Of a DNA stretch of 57,538 nucleotides, positions 1-9,407 are shown piece by piece (position 1 is the first letter of the stretch; each line of letters opens with the position of its first letter). The notes beneath the pieces are model-generated. The model worked only from the letters and a program-made list of their open reading frames with translations. It was not told the origin of the DNA and searched no databases. The position numbers and the translations under genes are program-made. The DNA is from a methanotrophic endosymbiont of Bathymodiolus puteoserpentis (Logatchev) (GTDB lineage Bacteria; Pseudomonadota; Gammaproteobacteria; Methylococcales; Methylomonadaceae), in assembly GCF_900128525.1 (NCBI RefSeq), contig NZ_FQTQ01000083.1:1-57538 (forward strand). Reading direction: 5' to 3'.

Positions 1-2
1 TT

Positions 3-2006
3 ATTTCACAGTGGGTGGCTCTTTGCATATTATGGGGATTGGCTCTATGGTATGCAAGAAAACCAAATGATTATCTTTTAATATTAAAAGATAAAGCATT
101 CTTAGCTTATTTTCTATTTATTCTCTGGGCATTTTTCCATAGTTTATTTTGGTCAACGGCAGAAGCTATCAGTCTCTTCAGTGTTTTTACTTTTTTGGGA
201 GGCTTGTTAACGTATTTTATTGGCTATGCAAGTAGCCACCGCTCGGCACGTCTTTTTTACGTTCTTTTGTTAGGTTTTGGCTTATTGCTTTGCTTTTATA
301 CTTATTATCAAGCGTTTATTTTACAAATAAGTCGGCCTACTGGCATGCTGGGCAATTGGAATACGCATGCGGCATTGTTAGCTATTATTCTTTTACCTAC
401 CATTATACTGAAAGCCTTGACCAAAAAAGTGCCGACTTTAGTGTTAAGCATGCAGACTATTTTGCTTGGCTTATTTGCTTTCGCGATCAGCTTGACTTTA
501 AGTCGTGGTGTTTTAATTATTTTTGCTTGTGCTATTTTATTTTCAGTGATACTGGCTTGGCGAAAACAGCTTTTTTTTAAACAGGGTGTTATATTTTTAT
601 CGGCTCTAGTGCTTGCTTATATATTACAAAGTTTTTTGACTGCAGATTCGGTTATATCCCGTATCAATATAAATTCTGCGAGTCGTGGCCTTTTTATTAT
701 TTTCGCCTGCGCTATTTTACTTTCAGTCATCATCGCTTGGCGAAAAAAACCTTATTTTAAACAGGGTGCGATAGTTCTCATTATTTTAGTGGCAGGCTAT
801 ATATTACAAATCTTTTTGGCTTCGGAATCCGTCATACCCGGCTTAAATGTAAACACTGAATTAACACCATCGTCAATCACTGCTCTCGGCTCAGGGCGGC
901 ATTTGTTATGGCAGCCTGCTTGGCAAATGTTTTTGGATCGCCCTTTTTTGGGTTGGGGGTTGGGGGTATTTTATTTAATTTATCCTCAGTATAAAGCCCC
1001 TTTGACTAATGAATCTGGCTTTTTTGCGCATAATGATTATTTGCAAGTACTTGTTGAGCTAGGGCCTATTGGTTTAATTCTGCTGACTATTTTTGTTTTT
1101 ATCATTACTAAGCGGTTATGGCAGTTAGTTTTTTCGCCGGGTGTTTTTTCAGAGTATAAAATTGAAGCGTTTGCTTTGTTAGTGACTTGTGTTGGTCTTT
1201 TAGCGCATACGTTTTTTACGTTTCATTTATATCAATTAACAATCCAAATCATTTTTGGGTTTTATTTAGGCCGTGCGGCTAAAATTTTACATACTGAATA
1301 CGCTATACCAACGGTGTCTATTTCACCTGTGATAGCAGAGAGATTTAAAAGTATTTATATAGGTGGCTGTGTTTTAGTTGTTTTGAGTTCAGGGGTGCTG
1401 GGACTTGCTTATTATAATTTGAACAAAGCGACGGAGGTAAGTGACTTAGGGCAGAGCTTAAAGTTTTATCGTAAAGCGGGCGAGTTTTTCCCCAGCTTAA
1501 ACCGTTATGAATTTTTTAGTGCTGTTGACTTGGTTAAGCAATTAAACGAGACAAAGTCACTTAAAAAACGTAATGAAATAAAGAAGCTGGCATTGCAACG
1601 AATTGATATGGCCATTGAAAAAATGGCAGTTGATGCGAAAAATTACGCTTTAAAAGCAGAGGTTCTTCGCATCACTCAGGGAGATTTTAGGGAAACATCG
1701 GCGGCCTACGAACAGGCACTAAAATTAAACCCTGGCATGCTGAGATTACGTTACGATTACGCTAAATATTTACTTGCTTATAGGCAATACCCTAAGGCAT
1801 TAGCTATTCTTTGGGCGGGGTGGGATAGGTTGAATATCGGCGCTTATCAAAATGGGATAGCGTTTTTATCTTTTCATTTAGCGGTCAATCAGAAAATAGG
1901 CAAGCCACAAGATAATGCTTTGATCGCACAAGAAATTCAGCGTTTACTTGCTCTTAAGCGTTCTAGCTCTCAAGGTTTGTATGTTTTACAGCAGTCATCA
2001 CCTTAA
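3..2006 (+). CDS. O-antigen ligase / Wzy_C-type polymerase, 5'-partial
   Basis: Polytopic inner-membrane protein of the O-antigen ligase/polymerase group (Wzy_C, PF04932), which transfers or polymerises undecaprenyl-linked glycans in the periplasm. The frame is open to the left edge with no stop, so the true start lies outside the window; the GTG at 15 is only the first candidate inside it. At least ten hydrophobic helices are followed by the large periplasmic loop typical of Wzy_C, with GSGRHLLWQPAWQMF (about nt 889-933) and the family HNDYLQ motif (nt 1029-1046). After the last membrane helix (about nt 1360-1420) the C-terminal 190 residues are helical and TPR-like. Odd: residues encoded by 501-680 are tandemly duplicated at 681-860. 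The convergent neighbour is a sugar aminotransferase, which fits a glycan locus. Ligase, polymerase and PglL-type O-oligosaccharyltransferase cannot be told apart here. Confidence 0.8.
   Translation: MSQWVALCILWGLALWYARKPNDYLLILKDKAFLAYFLFILWAFFHSLFWSTAEAISLFSVFTFLGGLLTYFIGYASSHRSARLFYVLLLGFGLLLCFYTYYQAFILQISRPTGMLGNWNTHAALLAIILLPTIILKALTKKVPTLVLSMQTILLGLFAFAISLTLSRGVLIIFACAILFSVILAWRKQLFFKQGVIFLSALVLAYILQSFLTADSVISRININSASRGLFIIFACAILLSVIIAWRKKPYFKQGAIVLIILVAGYILQIFLASESVIPGLNVNTELTPSSITALGSGRHLLWQPAWQMFLDRPFLGWGLGVFYLIYPQYKAPLTNESGFFAHNDYLQVLVELGPIGLILLTIFVFIITKRLWQLVFSPGVFSEYKIEAFALLVTCVGLLAHTFFTFHLYQLTIQIIFGFYLGRAAKILHTEYAIPTVSISPVIAERFKSIYIGGCVLVVLSSGVLGLAYYNLNKATEVSDLGQSLKFYRKAGEFFPSLNRYEFFSAVDLVKQLNETKSLKKRNEIKKLALQRIDMAIEKMAVDAKNYALKAEVLRITQGDFRETSAAYEQALKLNPGMLRLRYDYAKYLLAYRQYPKALAILWAGWDRLNIGAYQNGIAFLSFHLAVNQKIGKPQDNALIAQEIQRLLALKRSSSQGLYVLQQSSP
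501..860 (+). repeat. 180-bp in-frame tandem duplication inside the ligase gene
   Basis: Bases 501-680 and 681-860 are two diverged copies of one 180-bp unit (60 codons). Both start with SRG followed by IIFACAIL, then AWRK and FKQG, then YILQ. Each copy encodes roughly two membrane helices separated by a short basic loop. Synonymous and conservative differences show the duplication is not brand new and that the frame has been kept. Confidence 0.85.
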
Positions 2007-2070
2007 TACAGCAGCTTTTATTTTTCTGGTGCAAACGTGAGGTATTGCCTTTTCTAATGATTATGGCTTG

Positions 2071-3213
2071 TTAAGACGCGCTGTCATCATGAGTAAAAAA
2101 AGCATGAATTGCCTCTGTCACATAATGAGCGGACTCAATGCTTAAAGAATAAAATAAAGGCAATCTTAAAAGTTGCTCGCTGGTTCTTAGGGTCTCTTTA
2201 TCAGAGCCTATAAAACGACCGTGTTTATAACCCATCGGTGTATCGTGTAAAGGTAAATAATGGAAAACGGTGTGTATTTTTTTAGCTTTTAAAAAATCAA
2301 TTAGCTGTTTTCTCAGGCGAGTCGATGGGGTTTTTATATAAAATAAATGACCATTATGTTCACAGTTCTCAGGAATATATGGTAGTTCTATAGCCTGAAG
2401 TCCCTCAAGCTCTTGGTAATAATGATTCCAAATGGCGCAGCGTTGCGTATTAATTATTTCCGCTTTTTCTAAATTAGCCAATAAAAAAGCCGCTTGCAAA
2501 TCACTCATCAAATAGCTAGAGCCGATATCTTGCCAAGTATATTTATCAACTTCACCCCGGAAAAATTTACTCCGATCCGTGCCTTTCTCACGAATAATTT
2601 CGGCACGTTCACTAAATTTTGTGTTGTTAATGACAATTGCTCCGCCTTCACCGCAGCTGTAATTTTTTGTTTCATGAAAGCTAAAGCACCCTATGTCTCC
2701 TATTGTACCTAGAGCCTGACCTTTGTAGGTGGCGTATAGGCCATGTGCGGCATCTTCAATAACTAATAAGTTGTATTTTGTAGCGAGCTCAAGAATGGTA
2801 TCCATTGCACAGCTGATACCTGCATAATGGACAGGAACAATTGCTACTGTTTTAGCGTTAATGGCTTGTTCAATGAGTTGCTCATTGATATTTTGCGTAT
2901 CGGGGCGTATATCGACAAAAATGCAAGTTGCCCCGCGTGCTACAAAGGCATTCGCAGTAGAGACAAAGGTATAGCTGGGCATAATAACTTCATCGCCAGG
3001 TTTGATATTTGCGAGGATTGCGGCCATTTCTAAGGCGGCTGTGCCTGAGCTAGTGAGTAAAACTTTTTTAGCTTGTAGTTGTTGTTCTAGTAGGGCTTGG
3101 CAACGTAGGCTGAATTGACCGTCTCCAGAGATCATCTCGGAATGTAAAGCCTGTTGTATGTAATTGATTTCGTTGCCTGTCAGAGCAAATTGATTAAAGG
3201 GAATGGTATGCAT
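2071..3213 (-). CDS. wecE: dTDP-4-amino-4,6-dideoxygalactose transaminase (DegT/DnrJ/EryC1/StrS family)
   Basis: PLP-dependent sugar aminotransferase of 380 residues, the normal length for WecE/RffA. In that subfamily it converts dTDP-4-keto-6-deoxyglucose to dTDP-4-amino-4,6-dideoxygalactose (Fuc4N) using glutamate. Visible: the fold-type-I nucleotide-sugar aminotransferase signature TSSGTAALEMAA near residue 55, VPVHYAG near 127, IEDAAHG (PLP-ring aspartate) near 152, and HETKNYSCGEGG near 180, whose lysine should form the Schiff base with PLP. HETKNY is the WecE form of the motif. The start is an ATG. The gene lies convergent to the ligase gene, consistent with surface-polysaccharide precursor synthesis. 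The exact sugar product is inferred; related aminotransferases make other 4-amino sugars. Confidence 0.8.
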   Translation of the reverse strand: MHTIPFNQFALTGNEINYIQQALHSEMISGDGQFSLRCQALLEQQLQAKKVLLTSSGTAALEMAAILANIKPGDEVIMPSYTFVSTANAFVARGATCIFVDIRPDTQNINEQLIEQAINAKTVAIVPVHYAGISCAMDTILELATKYNLLVIEDAAHGLYATYKGQALGTIGDIGCFSFHETKNYSCGEGGAIVINNTKFSERAEIIREKGTDRSKFFRGEVDKYTWQDIGSSYLMSDLQAAFLLANLEKAEIINTQRCAIWNHYYQELEGLQAIELPYIPENCEHNGHLFYIKTPSTRLRKQLIDFLKAKKIHTVFHYLPLHDTPMGYKHGRFIGSDKETLRTSEQLLRLPLFYSLSIESAHYVTEAIHAFFTHDDSAS

Positions 3214-3403
3214 AAATCCATTTAGCTGGGTAAGGGACTAGAAGGTGAATTATAACCTAATTTTTGAAAGTTCAACTCCCTTAATAAGGGTATTGTAGCT
3301 TAGAAAGCCTACAGAAATACTTGACCATTACAACGACAGTTTATAGAGCGATAAGATAAAAGTGATAAAATAAACCACGATGAACAAAGAAAGGGGTGTG
3401 GTG

Positions 3404-3820
3404 ATGAGTAAAACTCGTGTTGATGACATGCTTATTGAAATGATAAGCCCTAAAATAAAAGAGATAGAAGAGAAGTTTAGCGCAGGCAAAGGGCTAAACC
3501 AAGAAGATATAAATACACTGCTATTAAAGTCGCAATACAATCATATTAACCATTTAGATGATAAATTAAACGAAGTAACAGCGGATGTCGCCAGCTTGAA
3601 AGGTGAGTTTGCCGGATTGAAGGGCGAGTTTGCCGAATTGAAGGGAGAGTTCTCCGAATTGAGAGGGGAATTTTCAAGCTTGAAAATTGAGTTTTCTTTA
3701 CTTAATGCAAAGATAGAGCACACCATACAAAAAGCACTTAATAAAAACATGATGTTATTGATCACCGTGATGGGATTCTTTGTGATTCTTTCTAAACTAA
3801 TAGACAAAATTAATTTTTAA
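3404..3820 (+). CDS. small coiled-coil protein with C-terminal membrane anchor
   Basis: Function not recognised. The first in-frame ATG is at 3380, but the ATG at 3404 follows an AAAGGGG ribosome-binding site and gives a 138-residue protein, so I prefer it. The N-terminal half is acidic and helical. The middle carries a perfect heptad pattern, L(K/R)GEF repeated five times about every seven residues (nt about 3596-3700), which predicts a parallel coiled coil. The last 25 residues contain one hydrophobic helix, placing the coiled coil on one side of the membrane. The layout resembles DUF1640/CCDC90-like or Bdr-like anchored coiled coils, without any assignable activity. Heptad number can change by slippage because the DNA repeats about every 21 bases. 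Confidence 0.7.
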   Translation: MSKTRVDDMLIEMISPKIKEIEEKFSAGKGLNQEDINTLLLKSQYNHINHLDDKLNEVTADVASLKGEFAGLKGEFAELKGEFSELRGEFSSLKIEFSLLNAKIEHTIQKALNKNMMLLITVMGFFVILSKLIDKINF

Positions 3821-3972
3821 CCCGCAGGTTGGAATAAGGCGCGAGTGCCTGCAATGCTATAATGCCTAGTAAAATAGCGCCAGAATTCTCACAAGAATGA
3901 ATAAAAATCGAGGAAGTCTTGGTGCATAGTTGTATGGTTTCAGGCTTGGCAAAAGTTTTCTTTTAAAGATTA

Positions 3973-6900
3973 ATGGTTAATATGAGTAAAAATAAATACA
4001 AATTTACACTGGATACGACGCAAATGAATGATTCACATATGGGGCTAGTGGTTCGAATTAAGTCTCAGCAACGAATTTTGGAGTTAGGTTGTGCTAGTGG
4101 CTATATATCTAAATTTTTAAAAGAAGAACTGGCTTGTCATGTGGTAGGGGTGGATATTGATAGTCATGCAGCGCAACAAGCTGCAGCATTTTGTGAGCAG
4201 GTTATTGTTGCTGACTTGGATAGCGATGCTTGGTTAGCTGAAATTGAAGGACAGAAGTTTGATGTGATTTTGTGTGCAGATGTCTTAGAGCACATAAAAG
4301 ATCCTGTCGCGTTACTTGCCAGTTTAAAGCCTTTTTTACATGCTGATAGCCGTCTTTTAGCTTCTATACCTAATATTGCCCATGCATCTATACGTTTAGA
4401 ATTACTGCAAGGACATTTTGATTATGAGTCCTTGGGTTTGCTTGATGACACGCATTTGCATTTTTATACTTGTGATGGACTCGTGTCGATGTTAATGCAA
4501 GCGGGCTATGTTTGTTGTGATATTCAGTATAGTATTCAAGACTTAGCAGATGAAGCGATTGATCAGCATTTGGCTAATGCTGGTTTAGTGGCTTCTGAGC
4601 TAGCCTATGAATTATTGCATGCGCCTAATGCTGTGGCTTATCAATTTATTGTTGAGGCTCGTCCTGCACAGGCTGCATTACTACAGCACTTACCTAAAGC
4701 TTTAACACCTAAGCCCTTAGTAAGTTCTGGTGTATTTTATGGTGAGAAGCAAGAAAAAATTGTACGTTTAGAGAGGTTGTTGGCCGAAGAGCAGGAGCAT
4801 AATAAGCACCACCAAGTGCATACTATGCAACTTAAGGAAAAGATATCTCTTATGGAGCAGCAGTTGGATGCTGAACGTACACATAATAAAAACCATCAAG
4901 CGAATGTGCGCCGGTTTGAGGAAAGGATTTCTCTTATGGAGCAGCAGTTGGATGCTGAACGTACACATAATAAAAATCATCAAGCGAATGTGCGCCGGTC
5001 TGAGGAAAGGATTTCTCTTATGGAGCAGCAGTTGGATGCTGAACGTACACATAATAAAAACCATCAAGAGAATGTACGCCGGTTTGAGGAAAAGATCTCT
5101 CTTATGGAGCAGCAGTTAGAGGCTGAACGTGCACATAATAAAAATCATCAAGCACATGCTTTACGCCTTGAAGAGAAGTTTTTTATTATTGAGCAACAGT
5201 TAGATGCAGAGTTATTTTATTTAACTGAAGAGGTACAAAGTAGAGGGCAATCGCTTACACATGAGCAGGAGAAAAATGCTCAGTTACAGGCTCATATCGC
5301 TCACTTAGAAGGGGTTGTTGCGCAGCATCAAGGGAGTATTCTGCATTTAGAACAAGTTTTACAGCGTGTGCATAGTAAGGCAAGTTATCGAATGGTGCGC
5401 TTTATCAAAGATAGCCCTAAGAAAATCAATCATTTATTTAAGCCCGTAGTGCGCATTGAAAAAGAGTCGGAGGAAACTATTTTAGCTGCGCCTGTGAATC
5501 ACCATGATTACAATACTTGGCTACTTGAATATGAGGGGGTGATGACACAAAATAATCAAGCATTGGTGCAGGAGGAAATAGGACGCTGGGAAACAAGGCC
5601 AAAAATTGCAGTGCTGATGCCTGTTTATAATCCTGATAGAGCCTGCTTAGAAAATGCGATTGAGTCAGTGTTACAGCAGGTTTATGATAATTTTGAGCTG
5701 TGTATTGCTGATGATGCTTCAACTAAAAGTTACGTGCGTGAGGTGCTTGAGCACTATCAACAGCAAGACCCGCGCATTAAAGTTATTTTTCGTGAGCAAA
5801 ATGGACATATTTCTGCGGCTTCCAATAGTGCATTGTCATTAGTGGAAGCTGATTATGTTGCATTAATGGATCATGATGATTTATTAACCGTTGATGCTTT
5901 GTATTGGGTTGCAAAAGCCATTCAACAAAATCCAGATGTACAACTGATTTATTCTGACGAAGATAAGATGGATTTACAGGGTGTGCGCTATGCGCCGTAT
6001 TTTAAGCCCGACTGGAACCCTGAGTTACTGTTATCGCATAATTTTATTTGTCATTTAGGCATTTATAAAACGGTACAAGTTAAAGCTTTGGGTGGTTTTA
6101 ATTCTGACTTTGATGGTGCGCAGGATTATGATTTAGCACTCCGCTATGCCGCCGAATTAAAGCCCGAACAAATTGTACATATCCCGCGAATTCTTTATCA
6201 CTGGCGGGCTGTCCCTGGGAGTACCGCGAAGGGTGTGCATGAAAAACCGTATGCCGAAGCCTTAATTACTAAAGCTGTTAAGGCGGCCTTAGAGCGTAAG
6301 CAACGAGCTGCCGAGGTGTTGGAGCATGATCGCTTGCCAGGCGCCTTACGAGTGCGTTATCTGTTACCTGAAACATTGCCACTTGTTAGTATTGTCATGC
6401 CGACGCGTAATGGTTTTAGTTTATTACGCCGTTGCGTGGAAAGTATTTTTGCTAAAACACAGTATACGAACTATGAACTACTTATTATTGATAATGGCAG
6501 TGATGATTTTGTTACTTTGCGTTATTTGCAAGGTTTACAGAAAGATCCACGAGTTACTGTGATTCGAGATGATAGCCCGTTTAATTATTCGGCCTTAAAT
6601 AATAAGGCGGTCGCGCAGGCTAAAGGTGACATCGTTGCGCTATTAAATAATGATTTAGAGGTAATTAATGATGACTGGCTTGATGAAATGGTGAGTCACG
6701 CCTTGCACCCAGAAGTCGGGGCTGTGGGTGCTAAGCTATATTATCCTGATGATACGATCCAGCATGCAGGTGTGATTGTCGGCTTGGGTGGCGTGGCTGG
6801 GCATTCGCATAAACATTTTCTGCGTGATAACCCGGGTTATTGTGGGCGCTTACTTTTGGCGCAAAATTTGTCTGCCGTAACGGCAGCCTGTTTAGTGCTT

Positions 6901-7215
6901 AGAAAAGAAGTGTTTAATGCGGTCGGTGGCTTAGACGAAAAGAATTTGTCAGTAGCTTTTAATGATGTGGATTTTTGCTTACGTATACAAGAGCAAGGTT
7001 TTTATAATGTTTGGACGCCGTATGCAGAGTTGTACCATTATGAATCGGCCACGCGTGGTTATGAAGATACGCCAGAGAAGAAGGCGCGCTTTAGCGAGGA
7101 GGTTGAGTATATGAAAAAACGCTGGGGAGAGGGGTTATTAGTCGATCCTGCCTATAACCCGAATTTAACATTAGATCGTGAAGATTTTTCTTTTGCTTGG
7201 CCGCCGCGCGTATGA
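3973..7215 (+). CDS. methyltransferase - coiled coil - double GT2 glycosyltransferase
   Basis: Large 1080-residue protein with four parts. Residues 1-230 form a class I SAM-dependent methyltransferase (ILELGCASGYISKFL motif I near 36, then VVGVDID and LCADVLEHI). Residues 255-470 are a long coiled coil built from 28-residue repeats. Residues 540-770 are a GT2 domain (KIAVLMPVYNP, then DHDD near 633 as the metal/nucleotide-sugar site). Residues 800-1080 are a second GT2 domain of the rhamnosyltransferase-like type (LVSIVMPTRNG, LLNNDLEVI, then AFNDVDFCLR). This plan resembles multifunctional enzymes that extend and methyl-cap O-antigen or capsule chains, with the coiled coil acting as a length ruler (inference from WbdA/WbdD-like systems). 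The start is ATG 3973; ATG 3982 is an alternative. It sits in the polysaccharide region upstream of a decayed transposase. Confidence 0.8.
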   Translation: MVNMSKNKYKFTLDTTQMNDSHMGLVVRIKSQQRILELGCASGYISKFLKEELACHVVGVDIDSHAAQQAAAFCEQVIVADLDSDAWLAEIEGQKFDVILCADVLEHIKDPVALLASLKPFLHADSRLLASIPNIAHASIRLELLQGHFDYESLGLLDDTHLHFYTCDGLVSMLMQAGYVCCDIQYSIQDLADEAIDQHLANAGLVASELAYELLHAPNAVAYQFIVEARPAQAALLQHLPKALTPKPLVSSGVFYGEKQEKIVRLERLLAEEQEHNKHHQVHTMQLKEKISLMEQQLDAERTHNKNHQANVRRFEERISLMEQQLDAERTHNKNHQANVRRSEERISLMEQQLDAERTHNKNHQENVRRFEEKISLMEQQLEAERAHNKNHQAHALRLEEKFFIIEQQLDAELFYLTEEVQSRGQSLTHEQEKNAQLQAHIAHLEGVVAQHQGSILHLEQVLQRVHSKASYRMVRFIKDSPKKINHLFKPVVRIEKESEETILAAPVNHHDYNTWLLEYEGVMTQNNQALVQEEIGRWETRPKIAVLMPVYNPDRACLENAIESVLQQVYDNFELCIADDASTKSYVREVLEHYQQQDPRIKVIFREQNGHISAASNSALSLVEADYVALMDHDDLLTVDALYWVAKAIQQNPDVQLIYSDEDKMDLQGVRYAPYFKPDWNPELLLSHNFICHLGIYKTVQVKALGGFNSDFDGAQDYDLALRYAAELKPEQIVHIPRILYHWRAVPGSTAKGVHEKPYAEALITKAVKAALERKQRAAEVLEHDRLPGALRVRYLLPETLPLVSIVMPTRNGFSLLRRCVESIFAKTQYTNYELLIIDNGSDDFVTLRYLQGLQKDPRVTVIRDDSPFNYSALNNKAVAQAKGDIVALLNNDLEVINDDWLDEMVSHALHPEVGAVGAKLYYPDDTIQHAGVIVGLGGVAGHSHKHFLRDNPGYCGRLLLAQNLSAVTAACLVLRKEVFNAVGGLDEKNLSVAFNDVDFCLRIQEQGFYNVWTPYAELYHYESATRGYEDTPEKKARFSEEVEYMKKRWGEGLLVDPAYNPNLTLDREDFSFAWPPRV
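4852..5187 (+). repeat. 84-bp tandem repeats encoding a coiled coil
   Basis: Four near-identical 84-bp units begin at 4852, 4936, 5020 and 5104. Diverged units sit on both sides (about 4768-4851 and from 5188). Each unit encodes 28 residues, exactly four heptads, opening MEQQLDAERTHNKNHQ. The near identity at the DNA level implies recent unit gain or loss. Confidence 0.9.
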
Positions 7216-7217
7216 GC

Positions 7218-8212
7218 CTATTTATTTTTGCTCATTACTGTTTCAGCTGTTTGATAGCCTGCAATTCGGCATCTTTTGTTTTCAGCTTTGATTTCTGCTT
7301 TTAATGCTTTATCCCTACGAGGGTGTTTATCAATCAGCGGTATATGGCCTAGTTCTCGGCTAAGTTGGTGAATTTGAGGGGCATCATAAGCAGAATCCAT
7401 TAAATCATAGAGATTAGTCACGCGTTCATGACTGATCTTTACCAAGGGAATAGCAACCTGGCTGTCGTGTACTGATGCGGAGGTTAATACACAACTAATA
7501 GGAATGCCACCATCTGCAGAATCAATATGTAATTTATAGCCTATCCAACTGGTTTTATAGCCTTTGCTATTTTTCTTGGTGCCGACATCACAGGCGCTAG
7601 ACAAGTCGTCAAGCCTGTCCGACAAACCCATGCCTGCCGCTTGTTTTTCAAGTCGTGTGGGCTCTTTGATGCGTTCTTCACCTTTTTTAGGTCGCCCTCG
7701 TTTTTTAGCGACTTTTTTTACGTTCTCTTTTTTAAGGGGTTTTTCACGTGCCTCTATGGCGGTGGAATCGCGTGAATTATGACCGACAATTTCAGCTTTA
7801 TAAGACTTTTTTATAAGGCTTTCGTGTACACGTTCGGGCAATTGTGAATCAGAAAATTCAGCAAAGGCTCGCGAAAAAGTCCACTCCCCAGAAATATCAC
7901 TTTTTCGTTCCCAGCCGCAGATGCGCCTGAGTGAAATATCTGTTTTTAATCGATCAAGTAAAATGCGGGGGGTCGGCATGTTATAAACCATTTTCGCAAC
8001 AAACGCCCTCGCTATAGCCGCTCTGTCTTCGATGGGTCTTCCTGGGTAACCCTTACTGGAAAGAATAAACTCTTCTATCCGTATCATTTCCAATGTTGTC
8101 ACTAATCCTTGCTGTTTAGCGGTTAATTCCCCTAATTCTTCTGATAGCCATGGAAACAATGATGTTTGAAATTAAGCCAAGTTTGTGCTAATGTATCGTT
8201 TAACTTACTCAT
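7218..8212 (-). pseudogene. decayed DDE transposase (IS5-like, DUF772 N-terminus)
   Basis: Transposase remnant with an N-terminal DUF772-type region (GYPGRPIEDRAAIARAFVAK) and part of the DDE domain (RDSTAIEAREKP with a catalytic Asp, GYKLHIDSADGG, LMDSAYDAP). Two lesions are visible. The natural N-terminus MSKLNDTLAQTWLNFKHH starts at ATG 8212, but joins the body only after a one-base shift in a T run near 8153-8156. The C-terminus stops soon after IDKHPRRDK, where family members continue with the region holding the last catalytic glutamate; the final MSKNK looks like chance read-through. Without the frameshift correction the body can only start at TTG 8159. The element abuts the stop of the glycosyltransferase gene without breaking it. 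Probably inactive. Confidence 0.8.
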
Positions 8213-8332
8213 TTATTGGTACTTTTAGATTGTTTTTAGGCTTCCTATTTTACCATTTATGAGTAAGTTCTTTTTTTTAGCTCATCTTGCTAAGAATATT
8301 CTTCGGTTTTATTGGTTTTGCAAGAGGCTCTT

Positions 8333-9052
8333 ATGTTCAGAAAAATCAGTTTTCTTATTTTACAGTTTATTGTTGTTGCTATTCCGGCATCATTAATATT
8401 TTATTATGCTTTGAATGCAGGGTCTCTTCCTGATAATGATTATTGGGACTCAATTAGTCACATTCTTTCTCCTCAAGGTGAGTTTTCAGGAAATATTAGT
8501 GACTGGGTGATACGGAATAATGAGCATTATATATTATTAACGAAATTGGTTTATGCGGCTAATATTGTTATTACTGGAGGTAGTAATGTCGGTTTAAGTC
8601 TCTTTACTTGGTTTATGGCGGTATTGCAGGTATTGATACTCTATCAATTGATTCCTGTCAAAAGTAGACAGTACCCTGTTTTATTTGTTGCTTTATTATT
8701 GGCGGTTTCTATTTTTCTCTTTAGCCCAAGACATGCTCATAATTGGATTTTAGGGATGAGTGGTACCGCTTGGATTTCTGCTAATTGTTTTTCTTTAGGT
8801 GCTATTCTTACCCTGCAGTATTATGCAAATACAGTGAAGCTAAGCTATTATTTGGCAACATTTGTTTTAAGTTTATGTGCATTGGCAACTTATAGCACTA
8901 GTTTAGCATTATTCCCCACGCTGGTTATTGCAGTAGTACTATTAAAACTACAGCGCCGAGATCAAGCCTTAATGGTAGCTCTCAGTATTACGGTTGTTAG
9001 TTTGTATTTATTAAATTATAGCAAACCTACGCACCACCCAGATAATTGTTGA
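8333..9052 (+). CDS. polytopic membrane protein, probably truncated
   Basis: Hydrophobic protein of 239 residues from ATG 8333, chosen because AAGAGG lies just upstream; a TTG at 8312 is a weaker alternative. About six membrane helices are visible. The first is followed by a periplasmic stretch with SLPDNDYWDS and NNEHY, acidic/His motifs like those of GT-C-type lipid-linked-sugar glycosyltransferases and Gtr-like membrane proteins. The frame stops right after YSKPTHHP, where proteins of this kind normally continue through more helices. The next frame (9048-9398) then begins with a soluble C-terminal domain. I infer an internal deletion with frame loss. Substrate unknown. The GT2 gene that follows (9408) is the usual partner for such proteins. 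Confidence 0.55.
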   Translation: MFRKISFLILQFIVVAIPASLIFYYALNAGSLPDNDYWDSISHILSPQGEFSGNISDWVIRNNEHYILLTKLVYAANIVITGGSNVGLSLFTWFMAVLQVLILYQLIPVKSRQYPVLFVALLLAVSIFLFSPRHAHNWILGMSGTAWISANCFSLGAILTLQYYANTVKLSYYLATFVLSLCALATYSTSLALFPTLVIAVVLLKLQRRDQALMVALSITVVSLYLLNYSKPTHHPDNC

Positions 9053-9398
9053 TAAGAAGAAATTTTTTGGCTCTTTTGACCAAATGAGGCGGCGTAATGG
9101 TCGTGTTATAGAAGTTAAAGGCTGGGCCTATAGTGATGGTGCTCAACCAATATGTCTCGTTGTGACTAATCAGGATAGTATTGTCAGAGGTATTGCGATT
9201 TACGGTATTAACCGACCGGATGTAGCCAAGGTCATACCTCGAGTCTTATCTGATGAGATTGGTTGGCAAGGATATGGAAAGGTGCATAACCATGATAAAA
9301 TCATTAAAGTTTTTATGCTGACTTCAACGGGGCTCTGGGTTCAATTAAACGGACGCTACCAAATTGACGGTCGGCCTCCCTATTATCACAAAATATAA
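9048..9398 (+). pseudogene. C-terminal domain remnant of the preceding membrane-protein gene
   Basis: Open frame read from about VDKKKFFGSFDQ (nt 9048), with the first ATG at 9084. It encodes a small beta-rich domain (EVKGWAYSDGAQPICLVV, then GWQGYGKV) of the type found as a C-terminal extracytoplasmic domain on large membrane glycosyltransferases. It has no membrane helix, no signal peptide and no good ribosome-binding site. It begins within a few bases of the point where the previous frame stops, so it is best read as the tail of the same gene after an internal deletion. An independent 104-residue protein from ATG 9084 is possible but less likely. Confidence 0.5.
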
Positions 9399-9407
9399 AT
9401 CTTGCTC

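Noticed and set aside
4868-5119. Open frames on both strands across the 84-bp repeats
   Set aside because: They are repeats of the same DNA read in other frames inside a well-supported gene, with no independent start signals.
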